64,000 bases of DNA from Nocardioides kongjuensis. Its GTDB lineage: Bacteria; Actinomycetota; Actinomycetes; Propionibacteriales; Nocardioidaceae. The notes beneath the pieces are model-generated. The model made no database searches. It was not told where the DNA came from and was given only the letters and a program-made list of their open reading frames with translations. Location of the stretch: the NCBI RefSeq assembly GCF_013409625.1, contig NZ_JACCBF010000001.1, forward strand, positions 3,413,001-3,477,000. The letters are read 5' to 3'. The first letter of the stretch is position 1; each line of letters begins with the position of its first letter. Position numbers and translations under genes: made by a program. Shown here one piece after another: positions 15,894-25,252 of the stretch.

Positions 15894-17585
15894 ATGAGCT
15901 CCTCGACCACCACCCGCCTGGCCGACGCCGCCGCTCCGCTCGACGTACTCCTCGTCGACGCCGCCCTCGGCCCCGTGCGCCGCTTCCTGCCCGACATGTC
16001 CACCGCCCGGTGGGCCGTGTCCCTCGCCCGCCGCCCGCGGACGACCGCCCGGCGCCTCGGCGCCCTGGCCGGCGAGACCGCCAAGGTCGTCGTCGGTACG
16101 TCGGACGTCACCCCCAGGCGCGGCGACCGCCGCTTCACCGACCCGGCCTGGACCGAGAACCCGCTGCTGCGGCGCCTGGTGCAGGTGTACCTCGCCAGCG
16201 GTCGCACGGTCGACCAGCTCGTCGCGGACGCCGACCTCGACCCCCGCGACCGCAAGCGGGTGCGCTTCCTGGTCGAGAACGTCGTCGAGGCGATGGCGCC
16301 GAGCAACGTGCCGCTGGTCAACCCGGCCTCCGCCAAGGCCGTGATCGACACCGCCGGGCTGAGCCTGGTCCGCGGCGGCACCCAGCTGGTCAAGGACCTC
16401 GCCTCCTCGCCGCGGGTGCCCGAGATGGTCGACACCTCGGGCTTCACCCTCGGCGAGAACATCGCTGCCACGCCGGGCTCAGTCGTGTTCCGCAACGAGG
16501 TGCTGGAGCTGATCCAGTACGTGCCGCAGTGCGACGAGGTGCACGAGGTGCCGGTGATGATCGTCCCGCCGACGATCAACAAGTTCTACGCGATCGACCT
16601 GTCGCCGGGGCGCAGCCTGGTCGAGTTCAGCACGCAGAACAACCGCCAGATGTTCGTCATCTCGTGGCGCAACCCCGACACCCGGCACTCCGCGTGGAAC
16701 TTCGACACGTACGTCGGCTCGATCCTCGAGGCCCTCGACGCGGTCGAGGAGATCACGGGCAGCGCGCAGACGGTGCTCGCCGGGATCTGCTCGGGCGGCA
16801 TCCTCGCGAGCATCACCGCGGCGTACCTCGCCGGCATCGGCCGCCAGGACCGCCTCGCCGGCATCGTGCTCGCGGTGACCGTGATCGACAACCACGACGC
16901 CGGGACCGTCGGCGCCCTGAGCGACCCACGGATGGCCGCGCTGGCCAAGGCCCGCTCGGCCCAGAAGGGCTTCCTCGACGGCCGCTCCCTGGCCGAGGTG
17001 TTCGCCTGGCTGCGGCCCAGCGACCTGATCTGGAACTACTGGGTCAACAACTACCTGCTCGGCAAGAAGCCCCCCGCCTTCGACATCTTGTTCTGGAACG
17101 CCGACACCACCCGGATGTCCGCCGGCCTGCACGCCGACTTCGTCGACATGGCGGTCGAGAACCAGCTCACCCGCGCCGGCGCCCTGACCGTGCTGGGGCA
17201 GCCGATCGACCTCGGCAAGGTCACCGTCGACAGCTACATCGTCGCGGGCATCGCCGACCACATCACGCCGTGGGAGAACTGCTACCGGACCACCCAGCTG
17301 TTCGGCGGGAGCACGCGGTTCATCCTGTCCACCAGCGGCCACATCGCCGCGCTGGTGAACCCTCCGGGCAACCCGAAGGCGACCTTCCACACCAACGACG
17401 AGCACGGCCCGGACGCGAAGGCCTGGCTGACCGGCGCCGAGACCCACCAGGGCTCGTGGTGGAACGATGTCGCGCAGTGGCTCGACGCGCGCTGCGGCGA
17501 GCTCAAGCCCGCTCCCAAGGAGATGGGATCGACCCGGCTGCAGCCGCTGGCCGAGGCCCCCGGCACCTACGTCTTCGACAAGTGA
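15894..17585 (+). CDS. phaC: Poly(3-hydroxyalkanoate) synthase
   Basis: This 563-residue protein has the PHA synthase fold with its lipase-like box GICSGG (nucleophile Cys299), Asp455 in [13 protein letters not shown] and His483 in [14 protein letters not shown], all in the expected order. The N-terminal segment ends in the PhaC N-domain pattern. The [17 protein letters not shown] and [18 protein letters not shown] segments are diagnostic. It polymerises hydroxyacyl-CoA into storage polyester granules. The length suits a class I/II single-subunit enzyme. The ATG at 15894 was chosen because the conserved sequence begins soon after. The next gene starts within its stop codon. Confidence 0.93.
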   Translation: MSSSTTTRLADAAAPLDVLLVDAALGPVRRFLPDMSTARWAVSLARRPRTTARRLGALAGETAKVVVGTSDVTPRRGDRRFTDPAWTENPLLRRLVQVYLASGRTVDQLVADADLDPRDRKRVRFLVENVVEAMAPSNVPLVNPASAKAVIDTAGLSLVRGGTQLVKDLASSPRVPEMVDTSGFTLGENIAATPGSVVFRNEVLELIQYVPQCDEVHEVPVMIVPPTINKFYAIDLSPGRSLVEFSTQNNRQMFVISWRNPDTRHSAWNFDTYVGSILEALDAVEEITGSAQTVLAGICSGGILASITAAYLAGIGRQDRLAGIVLAVTVIDNHDAGTVGALSDPRMAALAKARSAQKGFLDGRSLAEVFAWLRPSDLIWNYWVNNYLLGKKPPAFDILFWNADTTRMSAGLHADFVDMAVENQLTRAGALTVLGQPIDLGKVTVDSYIVAGIADHITPWENCYRTTQLFGGSTRFILSTSGHIAALVNPPGNPKATFHTNDEHGPDAKAWLTGAETHQGSWWNDVAQWLDARCGELKPAPKEMGSTRLQPLAEAPGTYVFDK

Positions 17586-18409
17586 GGTCACCCGCGTTGG
17601 AGCTGCGCCAGCTCACCGTCCTCGGGCACGAGATCCGGGCCTCGGTCCGTCCCGGCACCGAGCCCGGCCCGCCCCTGCTGCTGTGCAACGGGATCGGGGC
17701 CAGCCTCGACCTGCTCCAGCCGTTCGTCGACGCCCTCGACCCGCGGATCGGGGTCGTCCGGTTCGACGTACCCGGTGTCGGCGGCTCCCCCAACCCGAAG
17801 CTGCCCTACAACTTCGCGCTGCTCACCGTCGGCGTCGGCGCGATGATGACGCAGCTCGGGTACGACGAGTACGACGTCCTCGGCATCTCCTGGGGCGGCG
17901 GGCTCGCCCAGCAGATCGCCTTCCAGCAGCCCCGCCGCTGCCGGCGCCTGGTCCTGGTCAGCACCGCCACGGGCTCGATCATGGTCCCCGCCCCGCCGAG
18001 CGTGCTGCGGAAGATGGTGACGCCCCAGCGCTACCGCGACGCCGACTACGCGGTCCAGGTCGCCGCCGAGCTCTACGGCGGTCAGATGCGCGACCGGCCC
18101 GACGACGTACGCCGCCTCATGCACGCCCACTCCCGGGTCGGCTCCCGGCGCGGCTACCTGCTCCAGCTGCTCGCCGGCGCCGGCTGGTCCAGCCTCCCCG
18201 GCCTGCCCTTCGTCCGGCAGCCCACGCTGATCCTCGCCGGCGACGACGACCCCATCATCCCGCTGGTCAACGCCCGGATCATGGAGCGGCTGATCCCCCG
18301 CGCCCGGCTGCACGTCTACGCCGACGGGCACCTCGGCCTGGTCACCAGCGCGGACACCCTCGCTCCGCTGGTCGCGGACTTCCTGCGGCCGGGCGGCGAG
18401 GCGCTGTAA
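17582..18409 (+). CDS. Alpha/beta hydrolase, probable intracellular PHA depolymerase type
   Basis: The GTG at 17582 overlaps the phaC stop (GTGA), giving 275 residues. The alpha/beta hydrolase triad is visible as Ser in LGISWGGGLAQ, Asp in LAGDDDPIIPL and His in YADGHLGLV. The N-terminal LLLCNGIGASLDLLQPFV holds the oxyanion region, and FDVPGVGGSPNPKLPYN is typical of PhaZ-like medium-chain PHA depolymerases. Coupling to phaC supports a role in PHA mobilisation, although an esterase acting on other lipids cannot be ruled out. Its last bases form the left arm of the inverted-repeat element. Confidence 0.8.
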   Translation: MRSPALELRQLTVLGHEIRASVRPGTEPGPPLLLCNGIGASLDLLQPFVDALDPRIGVVRFDVPGVGGSPNPKLPYNFALLTVGVGAMMTQLGYDEYDVLGISWGGGLAQQIAFQQPRRCRRLVLVSTATGSIMVPAPPSVLRKMVTPQRYRDADYAVQVAAELYGGQMRDRPDDVRRLMHAHSRVGSRRGYLLQLLAGAGWSSLPGLPFVRQPTLILAGDDDPIIPLVNARIMERLIPRARLHVYADGHLGLVTSADTLAPLVADFLRPGGEAL

Positions 18410-18516
18410 CACGTGGTTCGCGGCTCTACGCGCCACGTGTCCCCTGATGCAGCCCCGTGCAGGGGTCCCCGACGGTGGTCGTGCGGCTGCTGGAGCAGCG
18501 AACGACGTGTTACAGC
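18403..18516. repeat. 114-bp inverted-repeat element (MITE- or terminator-like)
   Basis: The outer arms are GCTGTAACACGTGGTTCGC (18403-18421) and its reverse complement with one mismatch (18498-18516). Inside lie smaller inverted repeats: CACGTG boxes, a CCCCTG/CAGGGG pair and a CTGCTGGAGCAG hairpin. The left arm includes the stop codon of the hydrolase. No coding frame with normal codon use is seen in it. It could be a small mobile element or a strong structured 3' end. Confidence 0.6.
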
Positions 18517-18568
18517 CCGGGCCAGAGCCGCGCGCCCACCCCACGGCCCAGCAGCCACGCAGCCGCGC

Positions 18569-18757
18569 TCAGGACTGAGCAGGTACGACGTGCGCGTCCG
18601 GGCCGGGGAAGGCCAGCGACTCGTGGCCGTCCTCCCAACGGACGAGGTACGGCGGCCCACCGTCCTGTCCGCGGACCTCGAGCACCTCCGCCTCGCGCCG
18701 GCGCTGCGAGTCGGTGTGCGCCTCCACGACCAGGCGGTCTCCCACGCTCGCGTGCAT
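18569..18757 (-). CDS. DUF1918 small protein
   Basis: This 62-residue protein opens MHASVGDRLVVEAHT and continues with REAEVLEVRG and YLVRWEDGHESLAFPGPDA. That is the SH3-like DUF1918 fold found almost only in actinobacteria. The ATG at 18757 is preferred because the conserved region begins at its second residue. It is transcribed divergently from the DUF1992 gene. No function is known for the family. Confidence 0.85.
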   Translation of the reverse strand: MHASVGDRLVVEAHTDSQRRREAEVLEVRGQDGGPPYLVRWEDGHESLAFPGPDAHVVPAQS

Positions 18758-18832
18758 GAGTCCACCATGCGCCTGCCGGGAGGTGGGACACAAGGCCCAC
18801 CGCGCCTCGCCGTACCTGCCTATCGTGGAGTG

Positions 18833-19342
18833 GTGGACGAGCAGCCGGAGCCGACCGCGGACCCCCGTGCGGAGAAGGCCGCTGCCCGCGCCCGGATCGA
18901 GCAGCAGCAGACCTGGGTCGACCCGCAGCGGCGCCAGGCGATGGAGCGCGGCGAGTTCGACGACCTCCCCGGCGCCGGGAAGCCGATCCCCGACCTCGGG
19001 GCCACCCACGACCCCGACTGGTGGGTCAAGCGCCTGGTGGAGCGCGAGCGGATCACCGTGCTCCCCGCCGCCCTCCAGCTCCGCAAGGACGAGGCCGAGC
19101 TCGAGGCAGCGCTGGACCGTCTCGGGTCGGAGCGCGAGGCGCGTGCGTTCGTCGAGGACTTCAACGCCCGCGTCATCCGCGCCCGCTACACACCGGTCGA
19201 CGGGCCACCGCTGATCACCATGCCGCGCGACGTCGAGGAGACGATCGCCGCCTGGCACGAGCGCCGCGCAGCCCGCCGCCTCGCCGCACCCCCGCGCCCC
19301 GAGCCCGAGCACCGCCGCCGGTGGTGGCGGCGGCGGCGCTGA
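18833..19342 (+). CDS. DUF1992 (DnaJ-homologue subfamily C28-like) protein
   Basis: This 169-residue protein holds the diagnostic AMERGEFDDLPGAGKPIPDL motif near residue 40, then WWVKRLVERERITVLPAALQLRKD, in the order seen in DUF1992. No J-domain is present, as usual for bacterial members. The GTG at 18833 is used; another GTG directly before it adds one residue. The tail (PEPEHRRRWWRRRR) is strongly basic. It ends 3 bp from the convergent membrane-protein gene. Confidence 0.82.
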   Translation: MDEQPEPTADPRAEKAAARARIEQQQTWVDPQRRQAMERGEFDDLPGAGKPIPDLGATHDPDWWVKRLVERERITVLPAALQLRKDEAELEAALDRLGSEREARAFVEDFNARVIRARYTPVDGPPLITMPRDVEETIAAWHERRAARRLAAPPRPEPEHRRRWWRRRR

Positions 19343-19345
19343 GGC

Positions 19346-19801
19346 TTACCGCAGCTCCCGATCCTGCTCACAGCCGGCCTTGCCGTACTGCTTCCACTGC
19401 GCCGCCGAGCAGCTGTCCTCCAGGCGCAGCGACGCCTCCGCCAGCCCGGCCGGCACCAGCCCTGCCAGCAGCACCGCCACCACGGCCAGGGTCGTGCGCC
19501 GGCAGAGCCAGAACGCCAACGCAGCGAGCAGGGCCACGGCCATGACCCCCACCACCACGAGCCAGTAGGTGCCGGAGACCCCCGAGTCCCCACACACGAC
19601 ACGCCCCTGGAGGGACCGGGGTGCCGCCATCGTCCCCTCGTCGTCGTACCAGGGGCAGCGCTCGTCGAGGGGGTCGAAGTAGCGCCCCGCCCAGCCCGCG
19701 AGGATCGCCAGGCCGGCGCCGTGGAGCAGCACGACGGTCAGGACCGTGGCCCACCAGGTCCGGCCGTGCCCCGCACCGGCATCGCGCGAGATATCTCTCA
19801 T
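19346..19801 (-). CDS. Small integral membrane protein, unknown
   Basis: The ATG at 19801 gives 151 residues. Hydrophobic segments are [22 protein letters not shown] near the N-terminus and two close segments in the C-terminal half ([20 protein letters not shown] and [17 protein letters not shown]). Between them is a Cys-containing loop (RCPWYDDEG to VVCGDSG), and a second Cys pair lies near the C-terminus, suggesting outside disulfides. No family was recognised. It is divergent from the HpcH-type lyase gene. Confidence 0.6.
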   Translation of the reverse strand: MRDISRDAGAGHGRTWWATVLTVVLLHGAGLAILAGWAGRYFDPLDERCPWYDDEGTMAAPRSLQGRVVCGDSGVSGTYWLVVVGVMAVALLAALAFWLCRRTTLAVVAVLLAGLVPAGLAEASLRLEDSCSAAQWKQYGKAGCEQDRELR

Positions 19802-19838
19802 ACCCGGACAGGGTGACTCGCCGGTAGGTTGTCGAAAC

Positions 19839-20927
19839 GTGAGCCACAAGAGTGCCAAGGACTTCTTCCGACCGCTGGCCGTGGGTGCGCCGCAGCCGCT
19901 GCGCGAGATCCCCGCCCGGCCGAGCCGTGCGATCCACTTCTTCGACCCCAGCAACGAGAAGATGGCCGCCAAGATCCCCGCGATGGTCGGCACGGTCGAC
20001 GTGCTGCTGGGCAACCTCGAGGACGCGATCAAGGCCGACAACAAGGTCGCCGCGCGCGAGGGCCTGGTCAAGATCGCGCAGGAGACCGACTTCGGCCCGA
20101 CCCAGCTGTGGACCCGGATCAACGCCCTCGACAGCCCGTGGGTGCTCGACGACCTGACCACGCTGGTGCCGGCGATCGGCGAGAAGCTCGACGTGATCAT
20201 GGTCCCGAAGGTGCAGGGCGCCGAGGACATCCACTACGTCGACCGGATCCTGGCCCAGCTCGAGGCCAAGGCAGGCATCACCCGGCCGATCCTGATCCAC
20301 GCGATCTTGGAGACCGCGCGCGGCGTGGCGAACGTCGAGGAGATCTGCGGCGCCTCCCCGCGCATGCAGGGCCTCTCGCTCGGTCCGGCCGACCTGGCTG
20401 CCGACCGCAAGATGAAGACCACCCGTGTCGGTGGCGGCCACCCCGGCTACCTCGTCCGCGAGGACGCACCGCGGGGCGCGGACGGCCTGCCCGACCTCGA
20501 CGCGAAGCGCGCGATCTTCCAGCAGGACCTGTGGCACTACACGATCGCCAAGATGGTCGACGCCTGCGCGACGCACGGGATCTACCCGTACTACGGCCCG
20601 TTCGGCGACATCAAGGACACCGTCGCGTGCGAGGACCAGTTCCGCAACGCGTTCCTGCTGGGCTGCGTCGGCACCTGGTCGCTGCACCCGGTCCAGATCA
20701 AGATCGCCAACCGGGTCTTCTCCCCGAGCGTCGAGGACATCGCCCACGCCCGCCGGGTGGTCGCCGCGATGGGCGACGGCACCGGCGCGGTCATGATCGA
20801 CGGCAAGATGGAGGACGACGCCTCCCTCAAGCAGTGCCTGGTCCTCGTCGAGCTCGCCGAGAAGCTGGCCGAGATCGACCCCGACCTGAAGGCGACGTAC
20901 GACGCGATCGAGACCCCGGAGGCCTGA
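19839..20927 (+). CDS. HpcH/HpaI aldolase / citrate-lyase-family (malyl-CoA lyase-like) protein
   Basis: The GTG at 19839 gives 362 residues. [14 protein letters not shown] and [20 protein letters not shown] correspond to the CoA- and metal-binding strands of CitE-like lyases. [35 protein letters not shown] and [14 protein letters not shown] supply the usual Lys, Glu and Asp ligands. The long form with a C-terminal lid resembles malyl-CoA/beta-methylmalyl-CoA lyases. It is followed after 3 bp by a second, shorter member, and the two probably act in one C2/C3-CoA pathway such as glyoxylate handling. The precise substrate is inferred. Confidence 0.82.
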   Translation: MSHKSAKDFFRPLAVGAPQPLREIPARPSRAIHFFDPSNEKMAAKIPAMVGTVDVLLGNLEDAIKADNKVAAREGLVKIAQETDFGPTQLWTRINALDSPWVLDDLTTLVPAIGEKLDVIMVPKVQGAEDIHYVDRILAQLEAKAGITRPILIHAILETARGVANVEEICGASPRMQGLSLGPADLAADRKMKTTRVGGGHPGYLVREDAPRGADGLPDLDAKRAIFQQDLWHYTIAKMVDACATHGIYPYYGPFGDIKDTVACEDQFRNAFLLGCVGTWSLHPVQIKIANRVFSPSVEDIAHARRVVAAMGDGTGAVMIDGKMEDDASLKQCLVLVELAEKLAEIDPDLKATYDAIETPEA

Positions 20928-20930
20928 GAG

Positions 20931-21797
20931 ATGACCGACTTCAAGCCGCTGCGCTCCGTCCTCTACATGCCCAGCTCCAACGAGCGGGCGCTGGAGAAGG
21001 CGAAGACCCTGCCTGCCGACGCGATCATCTTCGACCTCGAGGACGCCGTCGCCCCCGACGCCAAGCCGGCCGCCCGCGAGGCCGCCGCGGCCGCCGTCCA
21101 GTCCGGTGAGTACGGCGAGCGCCACCTCATCATCCGGGTCAACGGCATCGGCACCGAGTGGCACGCCGACGACATCCGTGCCGCCGCGAAGGCCGGCCCC
21201 GACGTCGTCCTCGTCCCCAAGGTGAACTCCGCCGAGGAGGTCCTCGAGCTCGTCGACGCCCTCGCCGCGGCCGGCGCCCCGGCGAAGACCACCCTGTGGG
21301 CGATGGTCGAGACCCCGATCGGCATGCTCAACGCGCTCTCGATCGCCACCGCGTCCGAGCGCCTCACCGGCTTCGTGATGGGCACCAACGACCTGGTCAA
21401 GGAGCTGTACGCCGAGCACGTGCCCGGTCGCCAGCCGGTGATCACCGGCCTCGGCCTCGCCCTGCTCGCGGCCCGTGCCGCCGGCATCGTGATCATCGAC
21501 GGCGTCTACAACGACGTGAAGAACGTCGACGGCTTCCTCGCCGAGGTCGAGCAGGGCCGCCAGATGGGCTTCGACGGCAAGACCCTGATCCACCCCGGCC
21601 AGGTCGAGGGCGCGAACGCGGGGTTCGCCCCGAGCGAGCAGGCCGTCGAGGACGCCCGCGGCCTGATCCAGGCCTGGGAGGACGGCAAGGGCGCCGGCGT
21701 CGTCACCTACAACGGCAAGATGGTGGAGAGCCTCCACGTCGAGTCCGCCGAGCGCACGCTCGCGATCCACGAGGCGATCCAGGCCCTTCAGGCCTGA
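20931..21797 (+). CDS. CoA-ester lyase, CitE-like (HpcH/HpaI family)
   Basis: This 288-residue protein shows the standard CitE signature: SVLYMPSSNERALEKA, AIIFDLEDAVAPDAK, HLIIRVNGIGTEWHADDI, VLVPKVNSAEEV, WAMVETPIGMLNA and GFDGKTLIHPGQVEGAN. Arg and metal-binding Glu/Asp residues are in place. Free-standing CitE-like proteins include malate/citramalyl-CoA lyases and (3S)-malyl-CoA thioesterases. The gene is coupled to the longer paralogue just upstream, which suggests lyase plus thioesterase partners; this is inference. The second composite palindrome lies directly after its stop. Confidence 0.87.
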   Translation: MTDFKPLRSVLYMPSSNERALEKAKTLPADAIIFDLEDAVAPDAKPAAREAAAAAVQSGEYGERHLIIRVNGIGTEWHADDIRAAAKAGPDVVLVPKVNSAEEVLELVDALAAAGAPAKTTLWAMVETPIGMLNALSIATASERLTGFVMGTNDLVKELYAEHVPGRQPVITGLGLALLAARAAGIVIIDGVYNDVKNVDGFLAEVEQGRQMGFDGKTLIHPGQVEGANAGFAPSEQAVEDARGLIQAWEDGKGAGVVTYNGKMVESLHVESAERTLAIHEAIQALQA

Positions 21798-21818
21798 CCC
21801 GCGGATTTTCGGCCGGCG

Positions 21819-21888
21819 CCAGTTTCACCGGCCGGCCGGTGAAACTGGCGCTGGGACGAGGAAGCATCCTCGTCCCAGCGCCAGTTTT
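21819..21888 (+). repeat. Composite palindromic repeat, copy 2
   Basis: The blocks are CCAGTTTC, ACCGGCCGGCCGGT, GAAACTGG, then a perfect hairpin (21849-21880, 14-bp arms with AGCA loop) and CCAGTTTT. The GAAACTGG block can pair with either flanking CCAGTTT block, so two alternative folds are possible. It lies between convergent genes and could end transcription from both sides. Copy 1 is at 4197-4266 in opposite orientation. Confidence 0.8.
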
Positions 21889-21917
21889 CTCGTCCAGGCC
21901 GGCCCCTCGTCCACAGG

Positions 21918-22784
21918 TCAGCGCAGCGCAGCCACCAGCAGGTCGGCGACGACCGCCTGCTCCTCGGCGTACGGGTGGTACTCGAGGCCCGAGTGCGCAG
22001 GGATGATCCCGGCGATCCAGGGGTCGGTGGCGCAGATGTCGTGGCCGTCGGTGGCGTCCCAGACGTCGACGTACTCGACTCCCGCCTGGTCCGCGGCGGC
22101 GGCGAGGCCGTCGTTGATCCGGCTCACCAGCTCGCGGGCGTACGGGTAGTCGCCGCGCGCCAGCGGGAGCAGCGGGCAGGTGCCGTCCTCCGGGAAGATG
22201 GCCGGGTAGCCGACCACGATGATCGTCGCCTCGGGCGCGCGCTCCCGGACCGCCTCGATGGCCTCGACCATGCGGGTGGGCAGCTTGCCGATCTGGCGCT
22301 CCGCCCGCACGCGGAAGGACGCGCCCTCGGCGGTGCACGGCGCCCCGCCCCGGTCCTTGGCGGCCTTGCCGACGCAGGTCGTCACCAGCTCGGAGAAGAC
22401 CTTGCCGTCGTTGCCGCCCATGCCGATCGTGACCAGGTCGGTCGACGAGCTCAGCGCGTCGAGCTGCGGGGGCACGGGCGAGCCGTTGGGCGGGGTCTGC
22501 GACTCGGTCAGGTCGGTGCTGGTCGCGCCGCCGCAGGTGACGTCGGTCAGGTCGAGGCCGAGCCGGTCGGCCAGCAGGTGCGGGTAGTTGCCCTTCGTCT
22601 GCTCGCAGCCGACCGCTCCGGTGCTCGGCCCGAGCCGGGGCCCTGCCGAGTAGGAGTCCCCGAGGGCGACGTACGACGACCCGCTCGGCACGGTGCCCGG
22701 GCGGTCGAGCTTCGACTCCGGCGGGTCCGAGCACCCCGCGAGCAGCACGGCGGCCACCACCAGCAGTGAGGCCCCACGCCTCAT
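21918..22784 (-). CDS. Secreted SGNH/GDSL lipase-type lipoprotein
   Basis: The ATG at 22784 gives 288 residues, beginning with a lipoprotein signal (RRGASLLVVAAVLLAGC, lipobox LLAGC). The mature part has block I YVALGDSYSAGPRLG with the Ser nucleophile, block III GMGGNDG and a late His in SGLEYHPYAEEQ. Cys pairs near TCGGATSTD and GAPCTAEG fit the disulfides of Streptomyces-type SGNH lipases. It should be an esterase or lipase anchored outside the membrane. Its start overlaps the stop of the PucR gene (ATGA), so both are one operon. Confidence 0.88.
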   Translation of the reverse strand: MRRGASLLVVAAVLLAGCSDPPESKLDRPGTVPSGSSYVALGDSYSAGPRLGPSTGAVGCEQTKGNYPHLLADRLGLDLTDVTCGGATSTDLTESQTPPNGSPVPPQLDALSSSTDLVTIGMGGNDGKVFSELVTTCVGKAAKDRGGAPCTAEGASFRVRAERQIGKLPTRMVEAIEAVRERAPEATIIVVGYPAIFPEDGTCPLLPLARGDYPYARELVSRINDGLAAAADQAGVEYVDVWDATDGHDICATDPWIAGIIPAHSGLEYHPYAEEQAVVADLLVAALR

Positions 22785-23974
22785 CTGCCCACCTCCTCGA
22801 CGCCGAGAGCAATCGTCAGGGCAAGGACGGTATCGGGATCCTCCAACCGGTCGCCGAACAGGTCCCGGACCTGCGTCATCCGGTACCTGATCGTCTGCGG
22901 GTGCACGAACAGCGCCGCCGCCACGTCCTCGCGCCGCCCCTGGTGCAGCAGCCAGGCGCGCAGGGTCTCGCGCAGCTTGGCGGCAGCGGCCGGGCGCAGC
23001 TCGTCGAGCGGCGCCAGCACGCTGGCCCGCAGGTCGGCCAGCGCCTGCGGGTCGGCGGTGAGCACCAGCCGTGGGAGGTGCTGCTCGGTGTCGCCGGTGA
23101 GCCCGAGCGCCCGCGCCCGGACGGCGCGGTCGTAGGACTCGCGTACGTCGACCCACGGCCGGGCCGGCCCGACCAGGGCGTCGCGGTCGCGCACCGCACG
23201 CAGCAGCGTCGCGCGGCGGCGGTCGTGCGCGTCGGGGACCATCAGCAGCGCCGCACCGTCGAGCTCGGGCAGGTCCGTGGTCAGCAGGGTGCCGCGGCGC
23301 AGCACCTGGAGCAGCGTGCCGGCCTGCGACTCCGCCACGAGCACGGCGGTCAGCGTGACCGGCGGCGTCCACTCGGCCCGCTCGGCGGACGCGAGCACGG
23401 TGGCCTCGGGCGCGCCGGTCAGCAGGTGCCGGGCGAGGCGCTCCACCATCCGCTGCCGGATCCGGCCCTCGCTGGCCGACTCGTCGCGGTGCCCCGCGAC
23501 GCTCGCCGCCGAGAGCTCGTCGATGTAGGCGAACACCAGCTCGGCGAAGGACGCCATCGTCGCCGGGTCGATGCCCTGCTCGACCGCCTTGGCCGACAGG
23601 TGCCGCCAGGACACCCGCGCCCCGATCCGGTACGCCGACAGCAGTGCGTCCGCCGTGCGCCCGCTGCGGACCTCACCGCGTCCGAGCTGGTAGGCACCGT
23701 CGACCGCCGACGAGCGCGGCGCCAGCGCATCCGGGCCGCGCGAGTCGCTGATGAGCGAGAGGAAGCCACCGAGGGCGACCTGGACCGCCCCGCGGATGGT
23801 CTCGCCCATCGGCCCGCTGAAGGCGTCCTCGTAGGGCGGCACCTCGCGGATGATCTGGTCGACGACGTCGTCGGCGACCCGCGCCAGCTCGCCGCGCAGC
23901 GCGACGACGGTCTCCGGCGGCAGCAGCACGCTCTCGTCACCGGTCCGTGTCCTGCGCAACACACGACGGGGCAT
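22781..23974 (-). CDS. PucR/CdaR-family transcriptional regulator
   Basis: This 397-residue protein ends in the PucR helix-turn-helix (REDVAAALFVHPQTIRYRMTQVRDLFGDR). Its N-terminal half (ETIRGAVQVALGGFLSLI) is of the kind found in regulators beside ferredoxin reductase/desaturase pairs. It is divergent from those genes, with a TTTGT/ACAAA inverted repeat between, and is coupled to the secreted lipase. It probably senses a lipid-related state and controls membrane-lipid desaturation; this is from context only. Confidence 0.87.
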   Translation of the reverse strand: MPRRVLRRTRTGDESVLLPPETVVALRGELARVADDVVDQIIREVPPYEDAFSGPMGETIRGAVQVALGGFLSLISDSRGPDALAPRSSAVDGAYQLGRGEVRSGRTADALLSAYRIGARVSWRHLSAKAVEQGIDPATMASFAELVFAYIDELSAASVAGHRDESASEGRIRQRMVERLARHLLTGAPEATVLASAERAEWTPPVTLTAVLVAESQAGTLLQVLRRGTLLTTDLPELDGAALLMVPDAHDRRRATLLRAVRDRDALVGPARPWVDVRESYDRAVRARALGLTGDTEQHLPRLVLTADPQALADLRASVLAPLDELRPAAAAKLRETLRAWLLHQGRREDVAAALFVHPQTIRYRMTQVRDLFGDRLEDPDTVLALTIALGVEEVGR

Positions 23975-23984
23975 CGATGCCTTC

Positions 23985-24003
23985 TTTGTCTCTCAGGTAC
24001 AAA
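23985..24003. promoter_or_regulatory. Candidate operator in the PucR/ferredoxin-reductase gap
   Basis: TTTGT and ACAAA face each other across 9 bp in the 94-bp divergent gap, upstream of both genes. The short arms make this a weak call based on position. Confidence 0.35.
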
Positions 24004-24068
24004 ACCAGCGAGTGGATTCACCGGCTGCGGTCATGAGTTTAGCGCTCTCGGCTGGGAGCCTTGATGGT

Positions 24069-25223
24069 GTGAGTACGACGACCGCCGCCCCCGACGCGAC
24101 CGCCCGCACCGGACGCCTCCGCACCGGCTTCCGCTCGCTCCTCGACGCCGCGGTCACCCCGCTGAGCGTCGACGACCTCCTCGACCACTTCGCGCCGCTG
24201 CGCACCGGCGCCGCCGCCGGCCTGCAGGGCCGGATCGTCTCGGTGCACAAGGAGACGGCCGACGCCGCGACGCTCGTGATCAAGCCCGGCAAGGACTGGG
24301 CCGGCCACATCCCCGGCCAGTACGTCCGGGTCGGCGTCGACGTCGACGGCGTGCGCCTGTGGCGCACCTACTCGCTGACCCACGGCCCGCGCCGGGACGG
24401 CCAGATCTCGATCACCGTCAAGGCGATCCCCGACGGCGCCGTGTCGCAGCACCTCGTCCGCGAGGCCCGCGCCGGCCAGATGATCCAGCTCGCGCAGGCC
24501 GAGGGCGACTTCGTGCTGACGCCGCCGGTCGCCGGCCGCACGCACAAGCTGCTGCTCGTCACCGCCGGCTCCGGCATCACGCCGGTGATCGGCATGCTGC
24601 GCAACCTCTACTCCCGCAACGAGGCCTCCGTCGAGGCAGCCCGTGCGGCGTACGACATCGTCCTCGTGCACTCCGCGATGAAGCGCGACGAGGTGATCTT
24701 CGGTGCCGAGCTGCGCGCCCACGCCGCGGCCGGCCGGCTGCGCCTGGTCGAGCGGCACACCGACACCGACGGCCTGCTGACCACCGCCGACCTCGAGACC
24801 GAGGTCCCCGACCTGGCCGAGCGCACGGCGTACGCCTGCGGCCCCGCCGGCCTCCTCGACACGCTCGAGGCGTTCTACGACGAGCGCCGGCTGACCCTGC
24901 ACACCGAGCGGTTCCGCCCGACCGTCGTCGACGTCGACGCCGAGGGCGGCACCCTCACCTTCGCCGGTGCGGCCGCCACGACCGTCGAGACCGACGGGTC
25001 CGTGCCGATCCTCGACGCCGCCGAGTCCGCCGGCGTCCTCATGCCGAGCGGCTGCCGGATGGGCATCTGCATGGGCTGCGTGCTGCCCATGAAGTCCGGT
25101 GCCGTGCGCGACCTGCGCACCGGCGAGCTCACCGTCGCCGTCCCCGGGGAGACCCACCCCGACGGCGTGAAGATCCAGACCTGCATCAGTGCCGCCGCCG
25201 GCGACTGCACCCTCGACCACTGA
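24069..25223 (+). CDS. Ferredoxin reductase (flavin plus 2Fe-2S), desaturase partner
   Basis: The GTG at 24069 gives 384 residues. An FAD domain (GQYVRVGVDVDGVRLWRTYSLTH) is followed by the NAD(P) domain (LLLVTAGSGITPVIGMLRNL, YACGPAGLLDTLE). A C-terminal plant-type ferredoxin has the cluster motif C-R-M-G-I-C-M-G-C and a later C in IQTCISAA. The arrangement matches the mycobacterial electron-transfer protein Rv3230c that serves the stearoyl-CoA desaturase DesA3. It passes electrons from NADPH to the desaturase gene 29 bp downstream. Confidence 0.9.
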   Translation: MSTTTAAPDATARTGRLRTGFRSLLDAAVTPLSVDDLLDHFAPLRTGAAAGLQGRIVSVHKETADAATLVIKPGKDWAGHIPGQYVRVGVDVDGVRLWRTYSLTHGPRRDGQISITVKAIPDGAVSQHLVREARAGQMIQLAQAEGDFVLTPPVAGRTHKLLLVTAGSGITPVIGMLRNLYSRNEASVEAARAAYDIVLVHSAMKRDEVIFGAELRAHAAAGRLRLVERHTDTDGLLTTADLETEVPDLAERTAYACGPAGLLDTLEAFYDERRLTLHTERFRPTVVDVDAEGGTLTFAGAAATTVETDGSVPILDAAESAGVLMPSGCRMGICMGCVLPMKSGAVRDLRTGELTVAVPGETHPDGVKIQTCISAAAGDCTLDH

Positions 25224-25252
25224 CTCCCAACCCCCCGCAAGGAGCCATCGCG

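Noticed and set aside
18403..18516. Inverted-repeat element considered as a tRNA or T-box
   Set aside because: It has no acceptor/T-arm/anticodon arrangement and no conserved T-box sequence.
19368..21770. 800-residue minus-strand frame opposite the two CitE-type lyases
   Set aside because: Antisense shadow; both lyases have full family motifs on the plus strand.
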